From an uncultured Atopobiaceae bacterium (GTDB lineage Bacteria; Actinomycetota; Coriobacteriia; Coriobacteriales; Atopobiaceae): 64,000 bases of DNA. The notes under the pieces were generated by a model. It was given only the letters and a program-made list of their open reading frames with translations, was not told the DNA's origin and did no database searches. Numbering within the stretch: the first letter of the stretch is position 1; each line of letters starts with the position of its first letter. Shown here piece by piece: positions 45,242-54,029 of the stretch. The position numbers and the translations under genes are program-made. The DNA lies in contig CAJTTF010000004.1 of assembly GCA_910579165.1 (NCBI GenBank), positions 1-64,000 on the forward strand, in the 5' to 3' direction.

Positions 45242-46657
45242 TCACTTACCGCTTCGTGCATGGGGCACATACAGTATAAAGGTCGTTTTCCCATCGGAGC
45301 TCATTGCCTCAATGGAACCACCGTGCGCTTGCACAATTTCAGAGGCAATCGAAAGTCCCAATCCTGCTCCTCCTCGCGCTATTTGGCGCGCCTGGTCTTC
45401 CCGATAAAAGCGTTCAAAGATGCGTTCTAGATTCTCTTGTGCAATTTCCTTACCATGATTGGTAACAGAAAGACGTACCATTTCGATGGGGGTGCTTGCA
45501 TCCATTTTGTTGTCCGGGCTGAAATGTAGGTTGCCATCAGCATTGCCAGCTGCGTTGCAATCCGTATCGTCGTCTGGTCCACCACCCTTCATGTCAGCTG
45601 CATATGCGTCATGCTCAAGAGTAGCCATTATCTCGATAGCCGATTCCTCGTCAGCGTAGGCTATGGCGTTTTTCACAACGTTTGAGAACGCACGGGCAAA
45701 TTGCTGCGGATCAACAGCAATCTCAAGCGATTGGTCCACATGCGTTTCGTATCTGAGGTGTTTCTCTTCTGCCAGGGGCCAAAGCTCCTCCAGAACTTGT
45801 GCAACAAAAAGTTCCAGATTGACTGGTTTGATAAGAAGGTTATTACCATCAATATTGAGACGCGTTATCTCAAAAAACTCGTTTACCAAATCGTTAAGGC
45901 GAAGGCTTTTTTCCCATGCCAAATCTAGATAGTGTTTGCGTTTCTTCCGGCTCGCATCATCTTCAGGCTCCTCTCTCAAGAGATCGAGGTAACCAATGAC
46001 ACTTGTGAGAGGCGTCCTTATATCATGTGCGAGATAAGCAACGAGTTCGTTTTTGCGTTTCTCGGCATCGCGCGCTTCTTCTTCACGGGCAATCTTTTCA
46101 CTCCGCACTTGCTCAAGGGTTGCCTGCGTTATAGCAAGTTCCGCGGGGAGTAGAACCTCCTGAGTAGGTTCCAGGAGCATTCGTTGGACGGCGAGCGATA
46201 GGTCATCAAAATAGAAAAGGACGCGGCGCAAGGACAGAGAAAACAACAGCACTAGAATTCCTAAATATAATGCGATGGCAAACGGGAGACGCAAGGCACG
46301 CAACGTATTGACGAGCGTCATATCACGCACAAAGACGCCACCATTGGGAGCGGGCTGAATTTGCACGTCATTGTTCAGACTGTCGTTTTCATCTGGTTCA
46401 GTTAGCGCATCAGTTTGATACGCGCTTCGATTAATAAGCCCTCGTTGCTCAAAATAGTCAAGGGGACTCTGGTAATAGGTCCAGGGAGCATAAGTCTGTC
46501 CAATTTGGACAATCCATCTATCTACGGGGCCGGTAAAAAAGAGCACAAGCGCAAGATAAACAACGCTAAAGGCAGCAATCTGCATAAGTAGGCGTCCAAG
46601 GACATGACGCGTTAATGCTTTTGCCTGCGGGCTTATAGAGTGAAGAAGGTATGCCAT
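45242..46657 (-). CDS. VanS/OmpR-type sensor histidine kinase
   Basis: 471 residues with two membrane spans (about 25-42 and 125-145) enclosing an extracellular loop of about 80 residues. HAMP-like linker, then dimerisation domain with LVAYLAHDIRTPLTSVIGYL (H211) and ATPase with FSNVVKNAIAYA and GGAGLGLSIASEIVQAHGG. An Asp/Asn/Gly-rich insertion of about 40 residues splits the ATPase between N and G boxes. It is 15 bases after its regulator gene. The signal is not visible; many relatives sense wall-active compounds. Confidence 0.94.
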   Translation of the reverse strand: MAYLLHSISPQAKALTRHVLGRLLMQIAAFSVVYLALVLFFTGPVDRWIVQIGQTYAPWTYYQSPLDYFEQRGLINRSAYQTDALTEPDENDSLNNDVQIQPAPNGGVFVRDMTLVNTLRALRLPFAIALYLGILVLLFSLSLRRVLFYFDDLSLAVQRMLLEPTQEVLLPAELAITQATLEQVRSEKIAREEEARDAEKRKNELVAYLAHDIRTPLTSVIGYLDLLREEPEDDASRKKRKHYLDLAWEKSLRLNDLVNEFFEITRLNIDGNNLLIKPVNLELFVAQVLEELWPLAEEKHLRYETHVDQSLEIAVDPQQFARAFSNVVKNAIAYADEESAIEIMATLEHDAYAADMKGGGPDDDTDCNAAGNADGNLHFSPDNKMDASTPIEMVRLSVTNHGKEIAQENLERIFERFYREDQARQIARGGAGLGLSIASEIVQAHGGSIEAMSSDGKTTFILYVPHARSGK

Positions 46658-46672
46658 GGAAGAAATGTCGCT

Positions 46673-47446
46673 TTACACATCAATTTTATATCCAGTCCCC
46701 CATACCGTCTGAATGGGGTTCACATAGGTTGGATCCGCTGTCTTTACATCCCTTTGTCTTGAGAGACCGGAGTCCGCATCGCCGACCAGTGCACCCTCGT
46801 CCATAGCCACGTTCTCAATCTTTTTTCTTAGATTGCGAATATGCACCATAATGGTATTGTGCGCAGAATGATCCGGCTTCTCATTCCAAACGCTTTCATA
46901 CATGAGTTGAGTGGAAACGGGCTTTCCATGCGCCTCTAGAAGCATACGCAACATGGCAAACTCTTTGGGCGTCAGCTCAAGCTTCCTCCCCCTATAAAAA
47001 GCCTCATGCCGGTCGGAGAAAAGTTCGATTTCAGCGCCCCGCATCGCGCTCTTATCTAGGCCATGATGGTAATCTTGTGCGCGACGAAGGTGCGCTTCCA
47101 CGCGTGCAAGCAGTTCGCGTTTTTTGAAAGGTTTCTCGATATAGTCATCCGCGCCCAGAGAAAACGCAACAACTTTATCGGCCTCCGTTTCTTTGGCCGA
47201 TAAAAACAAAACGGGGGCGAGCGAAAATTCGCGTACCTTTTGGAGAACCTCCATACCATCAACGTTGGGCATCATGATATCCAAAATAAAAAGGTCAGGC
47301 TCTATGCGCCGCGCAAGATCCAGCGCTTCTTCACCGCCATAGGAAGCCTTGGCGTCGTATCCGCCTTGACGGAGAATCTCGACCACTAAATCGGCAATGG
47401 CCACCTCATCATCAACAACGAGTACGGTTTGAGGACTATTACTCAT
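46673..47446 (-). CDS. OmpR/VanR-family response regulator
   Basis: 257 residues. The receiver has VLVVDDE and phospho-acceptor D56 in LFILDIMMPNVDG; the winged-helix C-terminal domain has LTPKEFAMLRMLLEAHGKPVS and VHIRNLRKKIE and ends VWGTGYKI. A short insertion of about 20 residues precedes the last strand. TAGGAT precedes the ATG. The kinase at 45242 is its partner, and the pair may control the downstream oxidoreductase and lipoprotein genes. Confidence 0.95.
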   Translation of the reverse strand: MSNSPQTVLVVDDEVAIADLVVEILRQGGYDAKASYGGEEALDLARRIEPDLFILDIMMPNVDGMEVLQKVREFSLAPVLFLSAKETEADKVVAFSLGADDYIEKPFKKRELLARVEAHLRRAQDYHHGLDKSAMRGAEIELFSDRHEAFYRGRKLELTPKEFAMLRMLLEAHGKPVSTQLMYESVWNEKPDHSAHNTIMVHIRNLRKKIENVAMDEGALVGDADSGLSRQRDVKTADPTYVNPIQTVWGTGYKIDV

Positions 47447-47479
47447 AGTGCAATCCTATCTCACTCTCGCTATCCATAT

Positions 47480-48667
47480 CTAGGGGTGTGAGATGATGAG
47501 CTGCATTGCTCCGGAAAAAGAAAGCTCTTCAACGAGCCCAGGGCAGATAAAATGATCACCCTTTTTGATGGCAACTGTCTCTTCTTTGGCAGTCATAATG
47601 CCCTCCCCTTCGATAACGGAGAGGCAAAGGAACGGATGCTCATTATGCACCACAAACGCATTCTTTTCTGAATCAGCTTCAGAGAGCGAAAGGTGATAAA
47701 CCGTATACGTCTCGTTCTTTTCAAGAAGGTGTAGGCCGGGCTTGCTCAAATCTGGATGTGCAGTAGTGGGAATTGGAGCAGCGAAATCAATGGTTTCCAG
47801 CGATTGCTGAATATGGAGCGGTCTCTTTTTCCCCTCAGCATCAACGCGATCATAGTCGTAGAGACGATAGGTGACATCTGATGACTGTTGCGTCTCTAAC
47901 ACCATCGTGCCACCTTTTATGGCATGTACTGTACCGGGGTCAATCTGGAAAAAATCTCCCGCTGCAAGCGGTATTTCGTTCAATATTTCATGCCAGGCTC
48001 CCGCCTCCATGAGACGCTGAAACTCTTCTTTCGAATGCGTCTTCTGTCCAACAATGATGGTAGAACCCGGTTCTGCCGCCAAAATATACCAGCACTCGCG
48101 CTTGCCTAGCGAGCCGTTTTCATGCTTGGCGGCATATGCATCATCCGGATGAACCTGAATAGAAAGCTTTTCATGAGCATCAATGATTTTCACCAGCAGC
48201 GGAAATGGTTCCTTCTGATGTTGGAGTGCCAATTCTTCGGTTGAAACGGATTCAGCTCCCTGGGGATTTACAAAGAGTTGAGATGCCTTTTTCCAAACTT
48301 CCGAAAGACGCATCCCTTTATAGGGTCCGTTTGCAATGATGCAATCGCCGTTGGGATGAGCCGATATGGCCCAACACTCTCCTACGGGACCATCCGGGAC
48401 GGTATATCCAAAGTTGGTCTCCAGATCTCTGCCGCCCCATATTTTTTCATGGAATATGGGAGTCAAAAAGAGCAGTTCATTTGCCTGTTCTTTAGGTTTA
48501 ACGTTAGTTCTATCCGTGACCATTTCTGAAGCCTGTGATCTGTCTTGTTCGGTTTGGTTTTGGGTTTTGGTTTGAGCCGATGCTGCAGTTTGGGTTTGCA
48601 CTGCGAAGGCGGTTTGAGACTGAGTCGGAATTGGACTTGTTTCCGTTTGATTCTCAAATGATTTCAT
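47480..48667 (-). CDS. manA: Class I mannose-6-phosphate isomerase with Gln/Thr-rich leader
   Basis: 395 residues. It interconverts fructose-6-phosphate and mannose-6-phosphate, feeding mannose and GDP-sugar use. The core starts near residue 65 (LLFLTPIFHEKIWGG) and contains the zinc-site phrases LSIQVHPDD and FFQIDPGTVHAIKGG. The first about 60 residues are a Gln/Thr/Ser/Ala-rich low-complexity leader not found in usual ManA; the start is firm because AGGGAGG lies five bases before the ATG. It is 29 bases after tgt and 33 before the response regulator. Confidence 0.95.
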   Translation of the reverse strand: MKSFENQTETSPIPTQSQTAFAVQTQTAASAQTKTQNQTEQDRSQASEMVTDRTNVKPKEQANELLFLTPIFHEKIWGGRDLETNFGYTVPDGPVGECWAISAHPNGDCIIANGPYKGMRLSEVWKKASQLFVNPQGAESVSTEELALQHQKEPFPLLVKIIDAHEKLSIQVHPDDAYAAKHENGSLGKRECWYILAAEPGSTIIVGQKTHSKEEFQRLMEAGAWHEILNEIPLAAGDFFQIDPGTVHAIKGGTMVLETQQSSDVTYRLYDYDRVDAEGKKRPLHIQQSLETIDFAAPIPTTAHPDLSKPGLHLLEKNETYTVYHLSLSEADSEKNAFVVHNEHPFLCLSVIEGEGIMTAKEETVAIKKGDHFICPGLVEELSFSGAMQLIISHP

Positions 48668-48696
48668 TTCATTCCTCCCTGTCGCGCGCTGCGTGT

Positions 48697-49860
48697 CTAA
48701 AAATCATGTGCGGCATCACTTGCCTCAAATGCCGTAAGAAACGTGCCATATGATCCGGCCAAAATGGCTTCTCGGGCGTCGTTCATGAGATGAATGAGGT
48801 AGGTCAGATTATGCACAGAAAGCATCTCTGCAACCAGCATTTCTTTTTGTTTCACAAGATGGTGGAGGTATGCCTTGGAAAAACCTCCCGTGCAAACCGG
48901 ACAATCACACGCTTCATCCAGGATGGAGGTATCTCGCTCATAGCAAGCGTGCTTAAGGTTAATACGACCTGCGGATGAGAATGCCGTACCCATACGCGCC
49001 GTGCGCGTTGGCAAAACGCAATCAAACATATCCACTCCAAGCGCGATTGCACGAACCAGTGTGCGTGGATTTCCCACGCCCATTAAGTAGCGCGGCTTCT
49101 CACGGGGCATATAGTTTTGACAGAGTGGCGCAAGCGTTTCAAACATTATTTCGTGATCTTCCCCTACTGAAAACCCACCAATGCCATAGCCCGGAAATCC
49201 TCCCGTTGCCTCAAGCGCTTCTATCGACCTTTGACGGAGATCTAGGTGCATACCTCCTTGCACAATACCAAACAGCGCTTGATTTGCCTTAGTATGTGCC
49301 TTCCATGCGCGAGCAGCCCAAGATGAAGAGAGTTCCACAGCTCGTTCTACCTCTTCTCGAGGACAGGGGTAAGGTGTGCACACGTCTAATTGCATACAGA
49401 TGTCTGAACCAAGTGCCTCTTGTATCTCCATGTTTTTCTCGGGAGACCACGACACGTGCGCTCCGTCATAGTCCACTGCTCTAAACGAAATGCCGTCATC
49501 TGTGAGCTTCATGTGATCTGCAAGGCTAAAGACCTGAAATCCGCCTGAGTCCGTAAGAATGGGACCATCCCAACACTCAAAAGCATGAATCCCTCCCAGG
49601 TCTTTAATGAGTGCGGCACCGGGACGCTGGGAAAGATGATAGGTGTTTGCAAGGATAATCTTTGCCCCCATATCATGGAGTTGCTGGGGCCAAACTCCCT
49701 TTACGGTGGCTTTGGTACCAACAGGCATAAAGACGGGCGTTGGGATATTGCCATGTGCGGTTTTAAAGACGCCAGCACGCGCTTGCGTTGTAGCGTCCGT
49801 AGCCTCTATGTCATACGTAAAAAGTGTTTCGCTCATACTGGTGATTAATCCGCGGCGCAT
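48697..49860 (-). CDS. tgt: tRNA-guanine transglycosylase
   Basis: 387 residues. It exchanges G34 for preQ1 in tRNAs with GUN anticodons. The catalytic phrases DSGGFQVFSL and GYGIGGFSVGE and the zinc site CDCPVCTGGFSKAYLHHL are present. The ATG at 49860 overlaps the queA stop (TAATG); an internal ATG eight codons on would match the common family start and cannot be excluded. It is the third gene of the queuosine block. Confidence 0.96.
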   Translation of the reverse strand: MRRGLITSMSETLFTYDIEATDATTQARAGVFKTAHGNIPTPVFMPVGTKATVKGVWPQQLHDMGAKIILANTYHLSQRPGAALIKDLGGIHAFECWDGPILTDSGGFQVFSLADHMKLTDDGISFRAVDYDGAHVSWSPEKNMEIQEALGSDICMQLDVCTPYPCPREEVERAVELSSSWAARAWKAHTKANQALFGIVQGGMHLDLRQRSIEALEATGGFPGYGIGGFSVGEDHEIMFETLAPLCQNYMPREKPRYLMGVGNPRTLVRAIALGVDMFDCVLPTRTARMGTAFSSAGRINLKHACYERDTSILDEACDCPVCTGGFSKAYLHHLVKQKEMLVAEMLSVHNLTYLIHLMNDAREAILAGSYGTFLTAFEASDAAHDF

Positions 49861-50942
49861 TATGCAATCAGCATAGCGTCTCCAAAGGAGAGCATCCTAT
49901 ACTCTTTGGCGATGGCCTCTTCGTAAGCATTCATTATATTAGCTTGGCCTGCAAACGCCGATACAAGCATCATCAGCGTTGAGCGGGGCACATGGAAGTT
50001 TGTAATCATGGCATCCACTACATGAAACGGAGAGCCTGGAAGCAAAAAGAGATTTGTGGTTGCGTTTTCTTTTGCTGCGAGTTTGCCTCGGGCTTCGTCC
50101 CATGCAGACTCGAGCGATCGCACGCTTGTAGTGCCCACAGCGATAACGCGTTTTCCGGCTGCCTTCGTCTGGACAACGGCATCCACTACCTCTTGCGGAA
50201 CGTGGTAGCGTTCTGTATGCATAACATGCTTTGTGGGATCGTCCTCCTCAACAATGCGGAAGGTATCGATCCCAACTTCCAGCTCGACAAAAACAATGCG
50301 CGCACCCTTGTCCTCAATCTTCGCGAGAAGCTCAGGGGTAAAATGAAGTCCTGCTGTAGGAGCGGCAGCACTATGTTCGTCGTTCATCGCATAAACCGTT
50401 TGATAGAGACTTGTGTCTCCTGTGTAGTTAGGAATGTAGGGAGGCAAAGGCACCGCGCCAATGGCGTGAATGGCATCGTTGAGGGTTGGGTAGTTCTCTT
50501 TTTGGTCCTGAGGTATGGAAAAGCGAACGAGGCGTGCCCCTTTGCTGTTATCCAGAAACCCCTCTATTGTGGCAACAAGTGCCAACTCTTTATTTACGTA
50601 GAACTCAATAGCTGCACCCGTCTTGAGGCGTCTTCCGGGATGCACAAGCGCCTCCCAAACGGCTCCTTCTGTGTCAAGGTCTTCTCGGCGGCTTAAAAGG
50701 AGGACTTCTGCTTGCGCTCCTGTAGGCTTTGTTCCGCGCAAGCGAGCGGGGAGAACGCGCGTCTTATTGGCAACCAGGAGATCTCCGGATTCAATGAAGT
50801 CAATAATGTCCCGAAAGATCCTGTGCTCAGTTTTACCGGTGTCCTTATGGAGCACCATAAGGCGGCAAGCATCGCGCGGTGCTGCGGGCTCCTGCGCAAT
50901 GCGCTCAGGGGGCAGATCGTAATTAAAGTCCTCAGTTTTCAT
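49860..50942 (-). CDS. queA: S-adenosylmethionine:tRNA ribosyltransferase-isomerase
   Basis: 360 residues. It adds the epoxycyclopentane ring from S-adenosylmethionine to preQ1-tRNA, producing epoxyqueuosine. It begins with the typical FNYDLPPERIAQEPAAPRDACRLMVL and contains AAPTAGLHFTPELL. The ATG overlaps the queH stop by four bases (ATGA), and the stop overlaps the tgt start. It is part of a coupled queH-queA-tgt cassette. Confidence 0.97.
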   Translation of the reverse strand: MKTEDFNYDLPPERIAQEPAAPRDACRLMVLHKDTGKTEHRIFRDIIDFIESGDLLVANKTRVLPARLRGTKPTGAQAEVLLLSRREDLDTEGAVWEALVHPGRRLKTGAAIEFYVNKELALVATIEGFLDNSKGARLVRFSIPQDQKENYPTLNDAIHAIGAVPLPPYIPNYTGDTSLYQTVYAMNDEHSAAAPTAGLHFTPELLAKIEDKGARIVFVELEVGIDTFRIVEEDDPTKHVMHTERYHVPQEVVDAVVQTKAAGKRVIAVGTTSVRSLESAWDEARGKLAAKENATTNLFLLPGSPFHVVDAMITNFHVPRSTLMMLVSAFAGQANIMNAYEEAIAKEYRMLSFGDAMLIA

Positions 50943-51628
50943 ACTTTTAGACCTTCGTTTCTTTGCTTCTCTTCTCCCCTGCGCATACGTTCTTCCTTGC
51001 GAGCGCGCTTCTCCAGCGCTGCTTCTGAGGCGCTAAATCGACAACCGCAGTATTTCTGTCTATACATTCCGAGCTCTCGCGAGCGTTTTGTTGCTTCTGG
51101 ATAATAGTCCCTAAAATCGCGCCAGACGGGCTCCATTCCGTATTTGGACGCTGCAGCCGCAAGTTCCTCTCCACACTCATCGAAATACTGATAGGGAGAG
51201 ACAGCAAGAGTCGTAGAGAAATAGTGGAAACCGCGCTTTGCTGCCTCGTCTGCGCTTCTCTCTAGGCGCAGCTTGTAGCACGCTTTGCAACGGTTCGCTC
51301 GTAGGGTCTTATCGGAAGTGAGCAATGTGGCCTTAGCTTTTGGTCCTACTTCTGCCTCCCATACCTCCCTCAGTTCAGGAACATCGCAATTAACAGTTTG
51401 AATTGCGCTTGCTTGTGCCCACAAAAGAAGCGTTTCTAGGCGTCTATCGTATTCAGCAATTGGCTGAATATTTGGATTAGACCAAAAGATAGTGGGAGCA
51501 AACCCTTCCTTTTGTAAAAGGCGCAGAGGTTCGAGCGAGCAAGGCCCGCAGCAAGCGTGGAGAGCGAGTGGTATAGAAGATGAGTTGGTCACAAATGTCT
51601 TGTTATGGTCTGTCTGTATTTCTATCAC
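50939..51628 (-). CDS. queH: Epoxyqueuosine reductase QueH
   Basis: 229 residues of the QueH (formerly DUF208) family, the non-cobalamin enzyme for the last step to queuosine. The N-terminal LALHACCGPCS and the later RCKACYKLRLE and YCGCRFS cysteines fit the iron-sulfur and catalytic set. The start is a GTG with a weak site; no better in-frame start is visible. The C-terminal tail is Arg/Glu/Lys-rich. No queCDEF genes are near, so preQ1 may be taken up or made elsewhere. Confidence 0.94.
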   Translation of the reverse strand: MIEIQTDHNKTFVTNSSSIPLALHACCGPCSLEPLRLLQKEGFAPTIFWSNPNIQPIAEYDRRLETLLLWAQASAIQTVNCDVPELREVWEAEVGPKAKATLLTSDKTLRANRCKACYKLRLERSADEAAKRGFHYFSTTLAVSPYQYFDECGEELAAAASKYGMEPVWRDFRDYYPEATKRSRELGMYRQKYCGCRFSASEAALEKRARKEERMRRGEEKQRNEGLKV

Positions 51629-51708
51629 TTCTACGTCTGGTTTTTACACATCTGCTAAGATTTTAAGGCATTTTAAACGCGTTACAGCTACCAAAGAAAG
51701 AACGGAAC

Positions 51709-53937
51709 ATGGCCTCCACGAGACAGCAATCGCTCCAGGAAACATTCGATAAAAGAGACCTGCCAGTTTTCCCTGGCCGCGCCGTTGTCACGGCGGGAAT
51801 GCCCTACGGCAACAAAGGGCTTCACTTTGGACACATAGGCGGCGTTTTTGTTCCAGCCGATTTTTATGCACGTTTTTTACGCGATCTTATTGGACCAGAA
51901 AATGTCCTCTTTGTCTCAGGCACCGATTGCTACGGTTCACCCATTCTGGAAGGCTATCGAAAAGAGCAGGAAAGCGGGTTTACTGGCACGCTCACGCAAT
52001 ACATCACCAATAACCATATTAAACAGCGTGAGGCACTCAAGAGCTTTGCCATTTCTTGCGACATCTTTTCTGGCTCTGCGCTTGAACCTGCCGCAACTAT
52101 TCACCAAGACCTAAGCGATAACGTGGTCCAAGCTCTGTTTGAGAATAAGTGTCTGCAAAAGCGTTCAACACTTCAGTTTTACGATACTGAGGCGCACACA
52201 TATCTAAACGGCCGCCAGGTGCAGGGTTTCTGCCCTATCCGTGGGTGCAAGTCAGAAAAAGCCTATGCAGATGAATGTGACTTAGGCCATCAGTTTGATC
52301 CGCAAGACCTCATAAAGCCAATCAGTCAACTCACAGGCACCATACCAGAGCTTCGCCCCGTAGAAAACTGGTACTTTGATCTTCCCTCTTGCGAGCACTA
52401 CCTCCAAGAACTAAACAATGCATGGGAAGAAGATGCTCAGATCCGCGCCGTTGTAACCAAGACGCTGAAAGAATGGCTCGTTCCTCCCCTCCTCTACATC
52501 AAAAATGAGCTGCGCGAAGACGTTGAAGCATTGAAGGGTCAGCTTCCTCACTGCACCATGCACGATGCATCCCGAAGCGCTCAAAGCTTCTCAGTGGAAT
52601 TCAAAACGTGGCAGGACCGCGATGCGGCCCGAACTGTCTTGGAGCAGAGCAGTATTCGCTATCGTGCCGGCAAGTGTCTCCTGCCCTTCCGTATTTCCGG
52701 CAACATTGAATGGGGCGTCAGGGCGCCCGAGTTGGATGGTACGCAAGGACTTACCCTTTGGTGCTGGCCAGAAAGCCTCTGGGCTCCTATCTCCTTCTCG
52801 CAAACGCTCTTGGAGAAAGCGCCAGAAGTAGCCGCCCAAGGAGACACGCTCAATACCGATAATCCCATCGATAGCGACAGGCGCTTTTCTTCTCGCGATT
52901 GGCGCGATTGGTGGTGCGGTGATGACGAGGCTGTCTTTGCGCTCATCCCCAAAGATACGCATACTCAAAGTGCTAGCAATCCCCTTTCGCAGAACCCTCA
53001 TTCAGGGAACAAATCAAGCGAAGCTCACAGTAATGCTTCCGCTCAACAAGCGCAAACCCGCGCGCAGGTCTTTCAATTCATTGGACAAGACAATATCTAT
53101 TTCTATTGCATTGCACAGCCCGCTATCTGGCATGCACTCCAGTGGAATTTGTATCCGGACACTCCTGTAGCCAATTACCACTTGCTCTTCATGAACAAAA
53201 AGGCTTCCAGCTCTGGTGCCATCAGGCCGCCAGCTGCAGATCAGCTTCTCAATTCCTACACAGCTGAGGCTTTGCGCTACCACTGGCTTTCTTTCGCTCT
53301 TTCCGAGAAGCCCGCAAGCTTTGCGCCTAAGGCTTTTGACACTTCAATTTCTGCAACCAACAAAGAAACGGGCAAGGAGATCCTCGTGAAAGATGATCCC
53401 CGTGTGGCTGACCCTGCCCTTAAAGAAAACGCTTTTCTCGCCAACGTCTTTAATAGACTTGCGAGATCTTGTTTTTATGGAGCGCAAAACGCCCTTGCCG
53501 GCCGAGCACCTCAGAAGGAGCCGTCTTGTGCCCTTCAAGAGCTAGGACAAAACGCAGCTTTTGAATATCTTTGTGCTATGCACGAAGTAAACCTGCATAC
53601 TGCCCTAGCCATTGCTGAAGATTTTGGTAGAGAAGCAAATAAGCGTTGGGATGCTCAGAGCAAAGCAGCACGAATGGCAGGAGATGACGAGGCCTATGAG
53701 CAAGCGCTTGCTGATGCCTTTTATGCCTTACACATTCTTGCTCTCTGCTTCCATGGGGCCACACCCTTAGGGTGCGAAAAGATCCGTGAGTACACAGATA
53801 TCTCACGCGAAGTCTTTTGGAACTGGGATACCATTGGGTGCTCCATAACCCAGCTCCTCGAGAAGGATGGCAAAGACTTCTCTATTCATGTCTTTAAGAC
53901 GCTCCCTCCCAAGACTGACTTTTTCAAGAAAGCTTAA
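51709..53937 (+). CDS. Class I tRNA ligase family protein, divergent methionyl-tRNA synthetase-like
   Basis: 742 residues. The start resembles MetRS: VVTAGMPYGNKGLHFGHIGG contains the HIGH motif, then VLFVSGTDCYGSPI, and a zinc-knuckle-like CPIRGC with DECDLGHQF. The active-site phrase that usually reads YVWFDAP is changed (LWCWPESLWAPISF), and KMSKS is replaced by KKASSSG, lacking the second lysine. A Ser/Gln/Asn-rich insert interrupts the catalytic domain near residues 385-450. No C-terminal EMAP-type tRNA-binding domain is visible. It is probably not the sole MetRS. It is divergent from queH across 80 bases. Confidence 0.85.
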   Translation: MASTRQQSLQETFDKRDLPVFPGRAVVTAGMPYGNKGLHFGHIGGVFVPADFYARFLRDLIGPENVLFVSGTDCYGSPILEGYRKEQESGFTGTLTQYITNNHIKQREALKSFAISCDIFSGSALEPAATIHQDLSDNVVQALFENKCLQKRSTLQFYDTEAHTYLNGRQVQGFCPIRGCKSEKAYADECDLGHQFDPQDLIKPISQLTGTIPELRPVENWYFDLPSCEHYLQELNNAWEEDAQIRAVVTKTLKEWLVPPLLYIKNELREDVEALKGQLPHCTMHDASRSAQSFSVEFKTWQDRDAARTVLEQSSIRYRAGKCLLPFRISGNIEWGVRAPELDGTQGLTLWCWPESLWAPISFSQTLLEKAPEVAAQGDTLNTDNPIDSDRRFSSRDWRDWWCGDDEAVFALIPKDTHTQSASNPLSQNPHSGNKSSEAHSNASAQQAQTRAQVFQFIGQDNIYFYCIAQPAIWHALQWNLYPDTPVANYHLLFMNKKASSSGAIRPPAADQLLNSYTAEALRYHWLSFALSEKPASFAPKAFDTSISATNKETGKEILVKDDPRVADPALKENAFLANVFNRLARSCFYGAQNALAGRAPQKEPSCALQELGQNAAFEYLCAMHEVNLHTALAIAEDFGREANKRWDAQSKAARMAGDDEAYEQALADAFYALHILALCFHGATPLGCEKIREYTDISREVFWNWDTIGCSITQLLEKDGKDFSIHVFKTLPPKTDFFKKA

Positions 53938-53940
53938 GTA

Positions 53941-54027
53941 GCTCGTTTATAAGAGAGAAACATTATCCTGCTGGCCGCTAGTGCGATCGATCAATCGCCT
54001 AAACGGCTCGTTCACAAGAGAGGAACA
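53941..54027. repeat. Separated 22-bp direct repeat between ligase and nucleoside hydrolase genes
   Basis: GCTCGTTTATAAGAGAG (53941) recurs as GCTCGTTCACAAGAGAG (54006); 19 of 22 bases agree. The second copy provides the ribosome site of the nucleoside hydrolase gene. Confidence 0.6.
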
Positions 54028-54029
54028 AA

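Noticed and set aside
51629..51708. preQ1 riboswitch before queH
   Set aside because: The 80-base gap does not show the small H-type pseudoknot pattern of preQ1-I or related classes on either strand.
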